Shown here: piece by piece, positions 49,590 through 59,154 of the stretch
How positions within the stretch are numbered: position 1 is the stretch's first letter
Layout: each line of letters begins with the position of its first letter
Translations under genes and position numbers: made by a program
Notes under the pieces: generated by a model
Database searches by the model: none
Seen by the model: the letters and a program-made list of their open reading frames with translations, nothing else
What the model was told of the DNA's origin: nothing
NCBI GenBank assembly: GCA_902589825.1
Contig: CACIUL010000003.1
Location: 1-64,000 of the forward strand
DNA length: 64,000 nt
DNA from: an uncultured Verrucomicrobiota bacterium
GTDB taxonomy: Bacteria > Verrucomicrobiota > Verrucomicrobiia > Verrucomicrobiales > DEV007
Direction: 5' to 3'

Positions 49590-50855
49590 ATGAAACACGC
49601 CATCCAAACTGACCAGTTCGGCGCTCACGGCAAGGCAATGGCCAAGGCGGTCGAAACATGCGTGCACTGCGGATTTTGCCTGCCTGACTGCCCGACATAC
49701 CGCGAACTTGGCCAGGAAATGGACTCCCCCCGTGGAAGGATTGTCCTCATGAAGGAGGTCCTCGAAGGCAACCTGGAGCTCTCCCGCGCATTGCCTCATG
49801 TCGACCGCTGCCTTGGATGCCTCGCATGTGAAACCACCTGCCCCTCAGGGGTGGAATACGGGGAACTGATCAGTCCTTTCCGGGATTATGCCGAGTCACG
49901 CCGCAAACGCGGTTTGCTAGAAAATCTAAAGCGCAGGTTCCTTGGTTCAATGCTGACGCACCCGGCACGGTTCCGCAGGTTGGCAAAAATGGCCTCAGTG
50001 GCTCGGCCACTGCGCAGGTTATTGCCGAAGTCCTTGAGCGTGCCCCTCGGCCTGTTGCCCAGAAAACTGCCTGGACAGGAAAAACTCTCAAGCCATTACC
50101 CGGCCAAGGGCAGTGAGAAACGAGGCAGCGTTGCCCTGCTTGCCGGTTGTGCCCAGCAGGTTCTCTCTCCCCAGATCAACCTTGCTACCATTGATCTTCT
50201 CACCCGTAACGGCATCGATGTTGCGATTCCCCAAGAACAGGGGTGCTGTGGTGCCCTTGCCTGGCACGTTGGGGATGGCGCACGTGCTCGCTCCCTGGCA
50301 CATCAAAACCTCAGGGCCTTTGACGGGAAATTTGATGCCGTCATCACGAATGCAGCCGGCTGCGGGTCGGGCCTCCATGAATACCCGATGATGCTTGCTG
50401 GCACGAAAGCACAGGAGGAAGCCGGGGAATTCGCCGGCAAGGTCCGGGACATTTCCGTATTCCTTGACGCCCTCAGCCTGCCGCCGCCCCCGGATCCGGG
50501 CAAGCAACTCAGGATTGCCTACCATGATGCCTGCCATCTGGCACATGCACAGGGCATTCGCAATGCCCCCAGGAACCTGCTTCAGTCAATTCCCGGATCC
50601 AGCCTTATTGAATTACCCGATGCCAACCTGTGTTGCGGATCAGCCGGGACCTATAACCTCGATCACCCTGATACCGCGGCTCAACTTGGTGCAAAGAAGG
50701 CTGCCATCCTTGCCGAGACCGGTGCTGACATGATCGCATCCGGCAACATCGGATGCCTCTCCCAGTTAAAGTATCACATGGAAAAAATTGACTGCCGGAT
50801 ACCCATCCTTCATACAGTGGAAATCATGGCTGCTGCATACCGCAACCAACTCTGA
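49590..50855 (+). CDS. glcF: glycolate oxidase iron-sulfur subunit GlcF
   Basis: Start refined to ATG 49590; two 4Fe-4S motifs CVHCGFCLPDCPTY and CLGCLACETTCPSGVEYG; CCG domains (GCCGALAWH, CCGSAGTYN). Confidence 0.95.
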   Translation: MKHAIQTDQFGAHGKAMAKAVETCVHCGFCLPDCPTYRELGQEMDSPRGRIVLMKEVLEGNLELSRALPHVDRCLGCLACETTCPSGVEYGELISPFRDYAESRRKRGLLENLKRRFLGSMLTHPARFRRLAKMASVARPLRRLLPKSLSVPLGLLPRKLPGQEKLSSHYPAKGSEKRGSVALLAGCAQQVLSPQINLATIDLLTRNGIDVAIPQEQGCCGALAWHVGDGARARSLAHQNLRAFDGKFDAVITNAAGCGSGLHEYPMMLAGTKAQEEAGEFAGKVRDISVFLDALSLPPPPDPGKQLRIAYHDACHLAHAQGIRNAPRNLLQSIPGSSLIELPDANLCCGSAGTYNLDHPDTAAQLGAKKAAILAETGADMIASGNIGCLSQLKYHMEKIDCRIPILHTVEIMAAAYRNQL

Positions 50856-53185
50856 TGAGAAGTTTACTCCCTTTACTCCTGCTCTGCCTGCCCTGGACGC
50901 ACCCCGCCCCGGCTCAACCATCCTCTTCATCCCCCCCGAACATTGTACTGGTGATGTGCGATGACCTCGGCTGGGGGGATACCGGATTTAACGGAAACAC
51001 CATTGTCCAGACCCCTCACCTGGACAGGATGGCTGCTGCCGGGATGCGCTTTAACCGCTTCTATGCAGCAGCTCCTGTCTGCTCCCCGACCAGGGGCAGC
51101 GTGCTCACCGGGCGCCATCCCTACCGCTATGGCATCTATTTTGCCAATACCGGGCACATGAAGAGCGAGGAAATCACCCTTGCCGAGCTGCTCAGGAAAA
51201 AAGGATACCGCACCGGGCACTTTGGAAAGTGGCACGTTGGAACCCTGACCAAGACGGTAAACGAAGCCAACCGCGGTGGCCCGCGTGGAGTCAAGCACTA
51301 CTCGCCTCCACAGGACAACGGCTTTGAAGTCTGCTTTTCAACCGAGTCCAAGGTGCCCACCTGGGATCCCATGTGGACCCCAAAAAAACACTCAGGGGGA
51401 AGTAACCGCAGGCTTTGGTGGGAACCACTGGAGGACACCACGAACATGCAGCGATATGGAACTCATTACTGGGACCAGGAGGGCAGGCAGGTCACCGAAA
51501 ACCTGCGCGGCTCCAACGCGCGTGTCATCATGGACCGCGCGATTCCATTTATTGAATCAGCAGCAAAGGCCGACCGCGCCTTCATGGCTGTCGTCTGGTT
51601 TCATACACCCCACCTGCCCGTAGTCGCAGGTCCAAGGCATGCTGCCATGTATAAGGAATTTGATAGCTACAAGAAACACTACTACGGCTCGATCACTGCC
51701 ATGGACGAACAGGTCGGCCGTCTGCGTCAGGCCTTAAAAAAAGCGGGGGTTGCCGACAACACGATGCTTTGGTTCTGTTCTGACAATGGGCCTGAGGGCA
51801 ATGACTCGGCTCCCGGTAAAACCGGAGGCTTCCGCGGCCGCAAGCGCAGCCTCTACGAGGGAGGCATTCGCGTACCCGGTTTACTGGAATGGCCGGCAGT
51901 TGTAAAACCGGGAAGCATTACCGATTTTCCCGCAGCAACACTTGACTACCTGCCGACAATCCTCGGGGCAATCGGGGAAAGCATGCCCGATGCACGTCCC
52001 ACTGACGGCATCAACCTGCGCCCCGCCATAGAGGGCAAGCTCAGGGAACGCCCTGCAGGGATTGGTTTCCAGAGTGCCGGGACGGCCGCCTACATCACCC
52101 ATCAATATAAGCTGGTCCTGCCCGGCGTGAAAAAGAAGGCAAACAAGTCCGGCACCAAAAAACCAACCCCTGAGCTCTATGACCTGATTGATGACCCCCA
52201 TGAAAAAAAGAACATCGCCGTCAGTCATCAATCACAGGTCAACGACCTGATGGCAGAGTTCAAAAAATGGCAGCAGTCATGTGCCCGAAGTGATGCAGGA
52301 AATGACTACACGATTCCTGCCAAGGCGGATTCTTCCGCCACGGGACAACCATTGCGTTTTGGCGCTATTGCCGACTGCCAGTTTGCTGATATCCCCACCC
52401 GCGGTTCACGCCATTACAGGCTGGCCAGTGAAAAGCTCTCTGCCGCCGTAAAGCATCTTAACGGGGAACCACTGGATTTTGTCATTCACCTGGGCGATTT
52501 CATCGATCAAGACTGGGATAGCTTCGATGCAGTGGGGCCCATATTCCGCTCCCTTAAAGCACCTGGTTACCACCTGCTGGGCAATCATGACTACTCAGTT
52601 AAGGACTCCAAGAAAGGCGAAGTCATCGAAAAGCTAGGCATGCCTGCCCGGTATTATGACTTCACCGTGAAAGGCTGGCGCTTTATCGTTCTTGACGGCA
52701 ACGAATTAAGCCTCTACGCCCACCCAAAAGGTTCCAAGCAGCTGGCCAAGTCAGTGGCTTTCAGGAAAAAATACAAGAATCCCCCGGACTATTGTGGCGG
52801 AATGGGGCAAGCCCAGATCAAGTGGATGCTATCCAGGATTGCCATGGCCCGTGATGCCGGAGAGAAGGTGATCCTGTTTAATCATTTCCCTATTTATCCC
52901 GCCGGTCGTGGACACAACCTCTGGAATGACACCGAGTTACTCGAGGTCCTCAAGCCTTTCAGGGGAACTGTAGCCGCATGGATCAACGGCCACAACCATG
53001 GCGGAGCCCATGCCGAGCGTGACGGCATCCATTATCTCACGCTGAAGGGAATGCTCGACACCAGGGAAAATGCCTTTGCCATTATCAGGGCAGGAAAAGA
53101 TAGCCTCGAGGTTGACGGCTTCGGGCGGGAGCCGGACCGCACGCTCAAGCTGCCAAAGCCAACCTCCACAAGAACAGGAAACTAA
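50855..53185 (+). CDS. fusion protein: secreted sulfatase + ADPRM-like calcineurin-type metallophosphoesterase
   Basis: N-part NIVLVMCDDLGWGDTGFNG...CSPTRGSVLTGRHP. C-part RFGAIADCQFADIPTRGSRHYR...FVIHLGDFIDQDWD...LLGNHDYSV...GGMGQAQIKWML...NGHNHGG. No stop or frame change between them. Confidence 0.9.
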   Translation: MRSLLPLLLLCLPWTHPAPAQPSSSSPPNIVLVMCDDLGWGDTGFNGNTIVQTPHLDRMAAAGMRFNRFYAAAPVCSPTRGSVLTGRHPYRYGIYFANTGHMKSEEITLAELLRKKGYRTGHFGKWHVGTLTKTVNEANRGGPRGVKHYSPPQDNGFEVCFSTESKVPTWDPMWTPKKHSGGSNRRLWWEPLEDTTNMQRYGTHYWDQEGRQVTENLRGSNARVIMDRAIPFIESAAKADRAFMAVVWFHTPHLPVVAGPRHAAMYKEFDSYKKHYYGSITAMDEQVGRLRQALKKAGVADNTMLWFCSDNGPEGNDSAPGKTGGFRGRKRSLYEGGIRVPGLLEWPAVVKPGSITDFPAATLDYLPTILGAIGESMPDARPTDGINLRPAIEGKLRERPAGIGFQSAGTAAYITHQYKLVLPGVKKKANKSGTKKPTPELYDLIDDPHEKKNIAVSHQSQVNDLMAEFKKWQQSCARSDAGNDYTIPAKADSSATGQPLRFGAIADCQFADIPTRGSRHYRLASEKLSAAVKHLNGEPLDFVIHLGDFIDQDWDSFDAVGPIFRSLKAPGYHLLGNHDYSVKDSKKGEVIEKLGMPARYYDFTVKGWRFIVLDGNELSLYAHPKGSKQLAKSVAFRKKYKNPPDYCGGMGQAQIKWMLSRIAMARDAGEKVILFNHFPIYPAGRGHNLWNDTELLEVLKPFRGTVAAWINGHNHGGAHAERDGIHYLTLKGMLDTRENAFAIIRAGKDSLEVDGFGREPDRTLKLPKPTSTRTGN

Positions 53186-53199
53186 GCCCGCTCTGCTCC

Positions 53200-54819
53200 A
53201 TGGGAAAACAGACAATATTCACCCTACTGATAATCCTTGCATCCCTTGCTTCTTCAGCGGCTCAAGGGAACACCCGCGGCTACAGCATTCATCTGGAAAA
53301 AAATGGATGGGGGCAAGCTTCCCTCAATGACATCAAGGCCGTGTTGCACTCCTCATGCGACTCCATATACCGGCACTTTGGTGACTTGAAGGAAAAAGAA
53401 GACATTTACGTGCGCCGAAACAAAACCGGGCCAATCGCACTCTTTAAGCGAAACCTGCGCGGTCAGGTCATTATCGAGCTGAACACTGGAGACCGCTTCT
53501 GGTGCCAGTATGCCTACCAGATGGCCCACGAGTTCTGCCATGTCATCTGCCGTTTCCGCCCGGGCAGCCAGAGAAACCTGTGGTTTGAAGAATCCCTCTG
53601 CGAGCTCGCCTCGATGTTCTCCCTGAGGGCAATGGCCAGGGACTGGAAAACCAACGCCCCCTACCCAAATTGGAAAAGTTACTCGAAAGCGATCCATGAA
53701 TATGTGGGCGACCTTGAAAAACAACACACCATGCCTGATGGAATGGATCTCGCTCAATTCTACAGGAAAAATGCTGACGCCCTCAGTTCAAATCCAACTA
53801 ACAGGCCGGCAAACGGCCGTGTCGCCCTAGCTTTGCTAACCTGCTTTGAGACCAATCCTGAACACTGGCCGGCTGTCGCATACCTGAACAGCGGTGAAGC
53901 CAAAACCGATATTTCCTTTGCAAATTATCTACGCAACTGGAACGAGCAAGCACCCCGGAAACACAGTATTTTCATCCATTCAATAGCCCGGAAATTCGGT
54001 ATCGACCTTTACCCTGATACATCGAAGGCACTGCCTGATCAAAAACCGCAGGACTTCAGTAAGCCGGCAATCACAGCAACTGGATCAGGAATTGAAGGAA
54101 GCGTAACCCTTGCTTCAGGCAATCAGTTGACGGGCAGGCTGAAATTTGAGCCTGGAGCCATCCGGGTATCTGGATCAAACAGCGAGACCTTGCCCGCGGA
54201 AAAACCGGCAAACACCGATGGGCAATCCTGTGCCAGCAAAGATGTGAAATCAGTGCGCTTTACAAGCGTGGAAGCAATACCCGATGCCACTACCGAAAAA
54301 TTACCTCCTTCGCGCAACCGGAAAATCTGGCTCAAGGGAGGCTCGCTTATGGTGGGAAAAATAACAGGCATTAACTCCAAGTCCATCACGCTTCATTCCG
54401 CTACAGGGATAACCGTGTTGCCGCGCCCGGCTGTAGCCATCATTGATATGCGCAGTGGAACGGCTGAGGGAGAATGGAAATTGATGTTGCAAAAGACCCC
54501 CCCAGGCTACCTGCTTGCAAACAACACGTATATAGAAGCCAAGCTGGAGGAAATGACCCCATCAGGAGAAATTGTCACATGGTCTTCGATCTTCGGTAAT
54601 CAGAAAATTGCCCCAGGTAAAGTCCAGGCACTGAAACTGGCCAATATGGAAAAAGTGCCGCCCAAGGAGTTTGTAATTACAACTCTCTCAGGATCAATTA
54701 TCCTGGCCGATTCCATCATTTCAAAGGGAGGCCGACTGGTCATTCGTGACAACTCACGTTATTTTCTCTCGATCCAGGCATCCGAGGTTCTGGAGATCCT
54801 TCGCCACGACCCATCATAG
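53200..54819 (+). CDS. secreted zinc-metallopeptidase-like protein with C-terminal tandem small beta repeats
   Basis: Signal peptide; YQMAHEFCHVICRFRPGSQRNLWFEESLCELAS (HExxH...E gluzincin-like); four C-terminal repeat units. Confidence 0.7.
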   Translation: MGKQTIFTLLIILASLASSAAQGNTRGYSIHLEKNGWGQASLNDIKAVLHSSCDSIYRHFGDLKEKEDIYVRRNKTGPIALFKRNLRGQVIIELNTGDRFWCQYAYQMAHEFCHVICRFRPGSQRNLWFEESLCELASMFSLRAMARDWKTNAPYPNWKSYSKAIHEYVGDLEKQHTMPDGMDLAQFYRKNADALSSNPTNRPANGRVALALLTCFETNPEHWPAVAYLNSGEAKTDISFANYLRNWNEQAPRKHSIFIHSIARKFGIDLYPDTSKALPDQKPQDFSKPAITATGSGIEGSVTLASGNQLTGRLKFEPGAIRVSGSNSETLPAEKPANTDGQSCASKDVKSVRFTSVEAIPDATTEKLPPSRNRKIWLKGGSLMVGKITGINSKSITLHSATGITVLPRPAVAIIDMRSGTAEGEWKLMLQKTPPGYLLANNTYIEAKLEEMTPSGEIVTWSSIFGNQKIAPGKVQALKLANMEKVPPKEFVITTLSGSIILADSIISKGGRLVIRDNSRYFLSIQASEVLEILRHDPS

Positions 54820-55020
54820 CATTCGGCGGCAAATCGCCGGGCAATTTCCTGCGCCCCGACATCCACTGATCAGGGTATAACCAATTAATATGCCCGTGGA
54901 GATCTCGACAGTATCCTGAATATAGAAATGATGCTTTAGGAAAGCAGGCAGACAGAGGCCAAAAAATCCTTCCATCAGGCACCAGCCTGCCTAGAATAGG
55001 CAATCCAATCATTTCTTTAT

Positions 55021-56103
55021 ATGGCAACACAAGTAGGCATTATCGGAGCTGGCGGCATGGTCAGCTATCACATTGCGGGCTTCAAGCAGGCGGGAGCTGA
55101 GATCTCAGCCATCGCCGACCTAAATCAGGATTCGGCGCAAAAGGTGGCTGATGAAAACGGCATCCCCCGGGTGTTTGGCGATGTCACCGAAATGCTGGCA
55201 CTGGATGATATCGACGCGGTCAGCATTATTGTCCCCAACAAGTTCCATGCCCCTCTGGCCATCCAGGCACTCGAAGCAGGAAAACACACCTTCTGTGAAA
55301 AGCCGCCAGCACTTAATTCCGCGGAAGTCGAGGACATGGTTGCCGCCGCACAGGCAGCAGGAAAAAAACTGATGTTTAATTTCAACAACCGGGCTAGGCC
55401 GGAATCGTACGAAATTATGAAAAAGGTCAATTCCGGTGAAATCGGCACGATTAATTCCGCTCAGGCAAAGTGGTGCCGACGCACCGGCATTCCCGGGTTC
55501 GGTGGCTGGTTCACCACCAAGGCTCTCTCCGGGGGCGGACCGCTGATCGACCTTTTGCACATGCTCGACCTTGCCATGTATTTCATGGGCTACCCGAAGC
55601 CGGCACATGTCCTGGCGCAGACCTTTGACGACTTTATCACTGACAAGAACTTCAAGGGGCCATGGGGATTACCGGACAATGATGACGGCACGACTGACGT
55701 GGAAGCCGCAGCACACGGAATGGTAAGCTTTGAGAGCGGTCAGGTCTGCTCCTTCCAGATCAGCTGGGCAGAAATGATCAAGCGGGAAGAAGTCTCCGTG
55801 GTGTTCCAGGGCACTAAGTCAGGCGGCAAGGTTGAGCGCCTCTTTGGTGAGGATGGTCTTGATGAGACTGCCATTGATACCTGTGAAATCTACAGCCAGG
55901 ACGATGCCAACCGCGTGGACACGACTATCGAGGTTGAAGAGTGTGAGGACATGGGGCGAATCAAGTCTGCCGCCAACTTTATCCTCTCTATTGAGGGCAC
56001 CGAGGAACCTCTCAACACCCCGGATCAGGCATTAACCCTGATGAAAGTCATTGATGCCGCATACCAATCGGCAGCAAGCGGGGCTCCCGTATCCTGCCAA
56101 TAA
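55021..56103 (+). CDS. Gfo/Idh/MocA family oxidoreductase
   Basis: QVGIIGAGGMVSYHIAGFKQAGAEISAIADLN; QALEAGKHTFCEKPPALNSAEVEDMVAAA. Confidence 0.92.
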   Translation: MATQVGIIGAGGMVSYHIAGFKQAGAEISAIADLNQDSAQKVADENGIPRVFGDVTEMLALDDIDAVSIIVPNKFHAPLAIQALEAGKHTFCEKPPALNSAEVEDMVAAAQAAGKKLMFNFNNRARPESYEIMKKVNSGEIGTINSAQAKWCRRTGIPGFGGWFTTKALSGGGPLIDLLHMLDLAMYFMGYPKPAHVLAQTFDDFITDKNFKGPWGLPDNDDGTTDVEAAAHGMVSFESGQVCSFQISWAEMIKREEVSVVFQGTKSGGKVERLFGEDGLDETAIDTCEIYSQDDANRVDTTIEVEECEDMGRIKSAANFILSIEGTEEPLNTPDQALTLMKVIDAAYQSAASGAPVSCQ

Positions 56104-56144
56104 TCCTTTCCTTAAAAAACAAACCTTACAAAACAAAACAAGAC

Positions 56145-57302
56145 ATGAATCGTAAACTACGCATGGGCATGGTCGGCGGGGGTCGTGGTGCCTTTATCGG
56201 AGAAGTCCACCGCATGGCCGCCAATCTCGATGGAAAAATCGAACTGGTCGCCGGGGCCTTATCGTCTGATCCCGAGAAGTCCAGGCTCTCAGGTGAGGAT
56301 TTGTTCCTGGATCCGGACCGCGTCTATGGCAGTTATAAGGAAATGGCCGAGAAGGAAGCAGCCAGGGAGGACAAGGTCGACTTTATCTCCATCGTGGTGC
56401 AGAATCACCTCCACTTCGATGTCGCCAAGACTTTCCTTGAGGCAGGATTCCATGTCATATGTGACAAACCGATGACGCGCACCCTGGACGAGGCCCGTGC
56501 ATTGCGGGATATCGTTGAGGAAACCGGCAAGGTCTTTTGTCTCACCCACAACTACACCGGTTACCCGATGGTCAAGGAGGCCAGGCGCATGGTCAATGAT
56601 GGTGAGCTGGGACGCATCCTCAAGATTGTTGCCGAGTATCCTCAGGGGTATGCGGTTGGGGACGTTGAGGGCGATGGCCAGGGCCAAATCTCCAACTGGC
56701 GCTCGGATCCGGCCATTGCCGGATCCTCAAACTGCATGGGAGACATCGGAACCCATGCACACAACCTTGTCCGTTATATTACCGGCCTGGAAATCGACGA
56801 GATGTGTTCTGAGTTAACGGCATTTATCCCTGGTCGTGAACTCGATGATGACGGAAACAACCTGGTTCGCTTTGAGGGTGGAGCCAAGGGCATTATCTAT
56901 GCTTCGCAGGTCTCAAATGGTGACGAGAACGCACTCAATATCCGCGTCTACGGCACCAAGGCATCCCTTGAATGGCACCAGGAGGATCCCAATGACCTGA
57001 TCGTCAAGTATGCCAATGCCCCGCGCAAGGTCTATCGCCGCGGCAATGACTATCTTGGCGAGGCGGCCAAGAGCAATAGCCGGACACCCTTTGCCCACCC
57101 GGAAGGCTTCATTGAGGCCTTTGCCAATATTTACCTTGCTGCCGTGCAGGCGATCAGTGACCAGATTAATGGAAATCCGGTGCCTGAAGACGGCTACGAC
57201 TTCCCGGATGCCACCGATGGTGTCGCCGGGCTTGCCTTCATTGACACCGCGGTCAAGAGCAGTGCCAGTGACCAGAAATGGCTAAAGTTCCCCGACCTCT
57301 AG
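56145..57302 (+). CDS. Gfo/Idh/MocA family oxidoreductase
   Basis: RMGMVGGGRGAFIGEVHRMAANL; TFLEAGFHVICDKPMTRTLDEARALRDIVEETGKVFCLTHNYTGYPMV. Confidence 0.93.
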   Translation: MNRKLRMGMVGGGRGAFIGEVHRMAANLDGKIELVAGALSSDPEKSRLSGEDLFLDPDRVYGSYKEMAEKEAAREDKVDFISIVVQNHLHFDVAKTFLEAGFHVICDKPMTRTLDEARALRDIVEETGKVFCLTHNYTGYPMVKEARRMVNDGELGRILKIVAEYPQGYAVGDVEGDGQGQISNWRSDPAIAGSSNCMGDIGTHAHNLVRYITGLEIDEMCSELTAFIPGRELDDDGNNLVRFEGGAKGIIYASQVSNGDENALNIRVYGTKASLEWHQEDPNDLIVKYANAPRKVYRRGNDYLGEAAKSNSRTPFAHPEGFIEAFANIYLAAVQAISDQINGNPVPEDGYDFPDATDGVAGLAFIDTAVKSSASDQKWLKFPDL

Positions 57303-57439
57303 GAAAACCACAGGCAGCCTTCGCCAGTTCCGGGACCAATATGGCCTTTTCCGATTTCGCGCAACGGGGGCAATGAAGAGGATAATGACCTTGAAGTCAT
57401 ACCCGGTCGCGATGAAAGTTTCAATGAACCCGGTAATTG

Positions 57440-58297
57440 ATGGACAGAGAGCATAGTTCCAAGAAGAATCCCTGGTTAATCGCTGGCATTCCCATTGCCC
57501 TGATCGGCCTTGGCATTCTTATCAGCCAGTTTTTCAAGACCAAAGAGGCACCTGTCACCAAGGAAAGTGTTTTCAGCCTATGGGTTACCGAGGCTGAAAT
57601 CGCCCCGGTTGAGGAAAACAATGATCGGTGGGACAAGGACGGCAGTGCTCCCGATCCCGGGGCGCTGGTCACCTGGCAGGACCAGGTAGTCCTTGAGACT
57701 GTCGTCGCCAAGGATTCACTGATAGCCCGCTGGGATCCGGTAGCCATCTCCGTCGGGGATGTTGTACTCAGCAAGGGCGGGATCAGCACCTCCTCGGTCA
57801 AGCGTATCGCCCGCGTCAGGAATGCCGGCAAGGGCAACTTCAGCGTGGCACTTTTTGACGAGGATATACTGGGACGCGACTTTATTGGCGGATGGACCAT
57901 CCCCACCGCGCAGTTGCGCCCGGGTTTGCTTGAGCTCAAATCCGGCAAGGCACTCCGCAGGATCGCCCTTGCCGTAACCCTTGATGACAACCTCGATGTG
58001 CCCGAGCAATCCTACACTCCCAAGGGAGCAGTTTACCTGGATAGCACGCCTGAGGTGATGATGGAAACCATGGAGCGCTGGGCAGAGGAAGCAAAGGAGG
58101 AACTCGGAAAACTCGGGGAAACCGTCAGCAAGGGCATTGACCGCCTGGGCCAGGAAGTCGGAGAGGGTATCGAGAAGCTCGGGGCACGTGTCGGTAAGGA
58201 AAAGGACCGCTTCAAGAAAACCTTCCAGGAAACCAAGGAAAAGGCGGGCAATAAAGGCCGGGAATTTTTCGAGAAACTCCTACCCGGTCAGGAATGA
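57440..58297 (+). CDS. membrane-anchored hypothetical protein with C-terminal amphipathic helical repeats
   Basis: Single TM (WLIAGIPIALIGLGILISQFF); C-term ELGKLGETVSKGIDRLGQEVGEGIEKLGARVGKEKDRFKKTFQETKEKAG. Overlaps the next gene by 4 nt. Confidence 0.65.
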   Translation: MDREHSSKKNPWLIAGIPIALIGLGILISQFFKTKEAPVTKESVFSLWVTEAEIAPVEENNDRWDKDGSAPDPGALVTWQDQVVLETVVAKDSLIARWDPVAISVGDVVLSKGGISTSSVKRIARVRNAGKGNFSVALFDEDILGRDFIGGWTIPTAQLRPGLLELKSGKALRRIALAVTLDDNLDVPEQSYTPKGAVYLDSTPEVMMETMERWAEEAKEELGKLGETVSKGIDRLGQEVGEGIEKLGARVGKEKDRFKKTFQETKEKAGNKGREFFEKLLPGQE

Positions 58298-58794
58298 CGC
58301 GCCCCATGATCCTGTGCTTGGTCGGCACTTGCTGTGTGCTGTTTGGCAGCGCGGTGGCGCTTCCCATTTTCACCCTTGAACCAAAGGCCGGGGAATGGAC
58401 ATCGGTAGCCCAGATCATCTCCCCCTCGGACATGCAGGCAAAGGCCATGCGCCTGCTTGAGGGTGTTGCCATACTCTGGAACGAGGGAGAAAGAATACTG
58501 GCACTATTAATAGCCCTCTTCTCACTCGTCCTGCCCACCTTGAAGCTCACCATGCTGTGGATGGAGGTCGTCCTGAAGGAAGGGCTGCCTGAAAAGTGGG
58601 CACTTTTCCTACGTGCCGTTTCACGATACGCGATGCTGGAGGTATTCCTGGTCGCACTGACCGTTCTGCTTATAAAGGAAATGCCGGGAGGCAGTCGTGT
58701 CACCCTGCAGGCGGGATTCTACACTTTCAGTGCCTCTGTCCTGCTCAGCCTGATGGCGGCCCACTGGATGGAACGTAGCGCCAGGCAGAATTGA
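58294..58794 (+). CDS. paraquat-inducible protein A (PqiA)-like membrane protein
   Basis: Four TM pattern; ALFSLVLPTLKLTMLW and RYAMLEVFLVALTVLLIK. Confidence 0.7.
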   Translation: MTRPMILCLVGTCCVLFGSAVALPIFTLEPKAGEWTSVAQIISPSDMQAKAMRLLEGVAILWNEGERILALLIALFSLVLPTLKLTMLWMEVVLKEGLPEKWALFLRAVSRYAMLEVFLVALTVLLIKEMPGGSRVTLQAGFYTFSASVLLSLMAAHWMERSARQN

Positions 58795-58806
58795 ATATAT
58801 TGAAGT

Positions 58807-59121
58807 TCAGGACAGGAACCTGCAGACATACTGGCAGATGCCCTCGGCCACGGTAATGGTGAAACCTGAATTGGCCGGCACTTCAAAATGTTCTCCCTGG
58901 AAATAAATTAGAGACTCATCACCTCCATCCACGACAACTGAACACTGGCCGGAGGTGATCTCCATGCGCTCAGCACTTTCGGTGGCGAAATGATATTCAC
59001 CGGGATAGATAAGTCCCAGCGTGAGCTTGGCTCCGTCCTCAAGGGTGAGCGAATGGGAAACGACTTTGCCGTCAAAGTAGACATTGGCAACAGCTGAAGC
59101 GGAAACATTATCAAAGGTCAT
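58807..59121 (-). CDS. ppnP: pyrimidine/purine nucleoside phosphorylase PpnP (DUF1255)
   Basis: VANVYFDGKVVSHSLTLEDGAKLTLGLIYPGEYHFATESAERMEITSGQCSVVVDG...FEVPANSGFTITV. Confidence 0.88.
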   Translation of the reverse strand: MTFDNVSASAVANVYFDGKVVSHSLTLEDGAKLTLGLIYPGEYHFATESAERMEITSGQCSVVVDGGDESLIYFQGEHFEVPANSGFTITVAEGICQYVCRFLS

Positions 59122-59154
59122 GGTAACTGAGGCTTATTATCCTCAATAACCGGT

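Noticed and set aside
54824-54839. CGGCG-GCAAAT-CGCCG hairpin after the peptidase gene
   Set aside because: Only 5-bp stem and no T-run; not strong enough to call a terminator.
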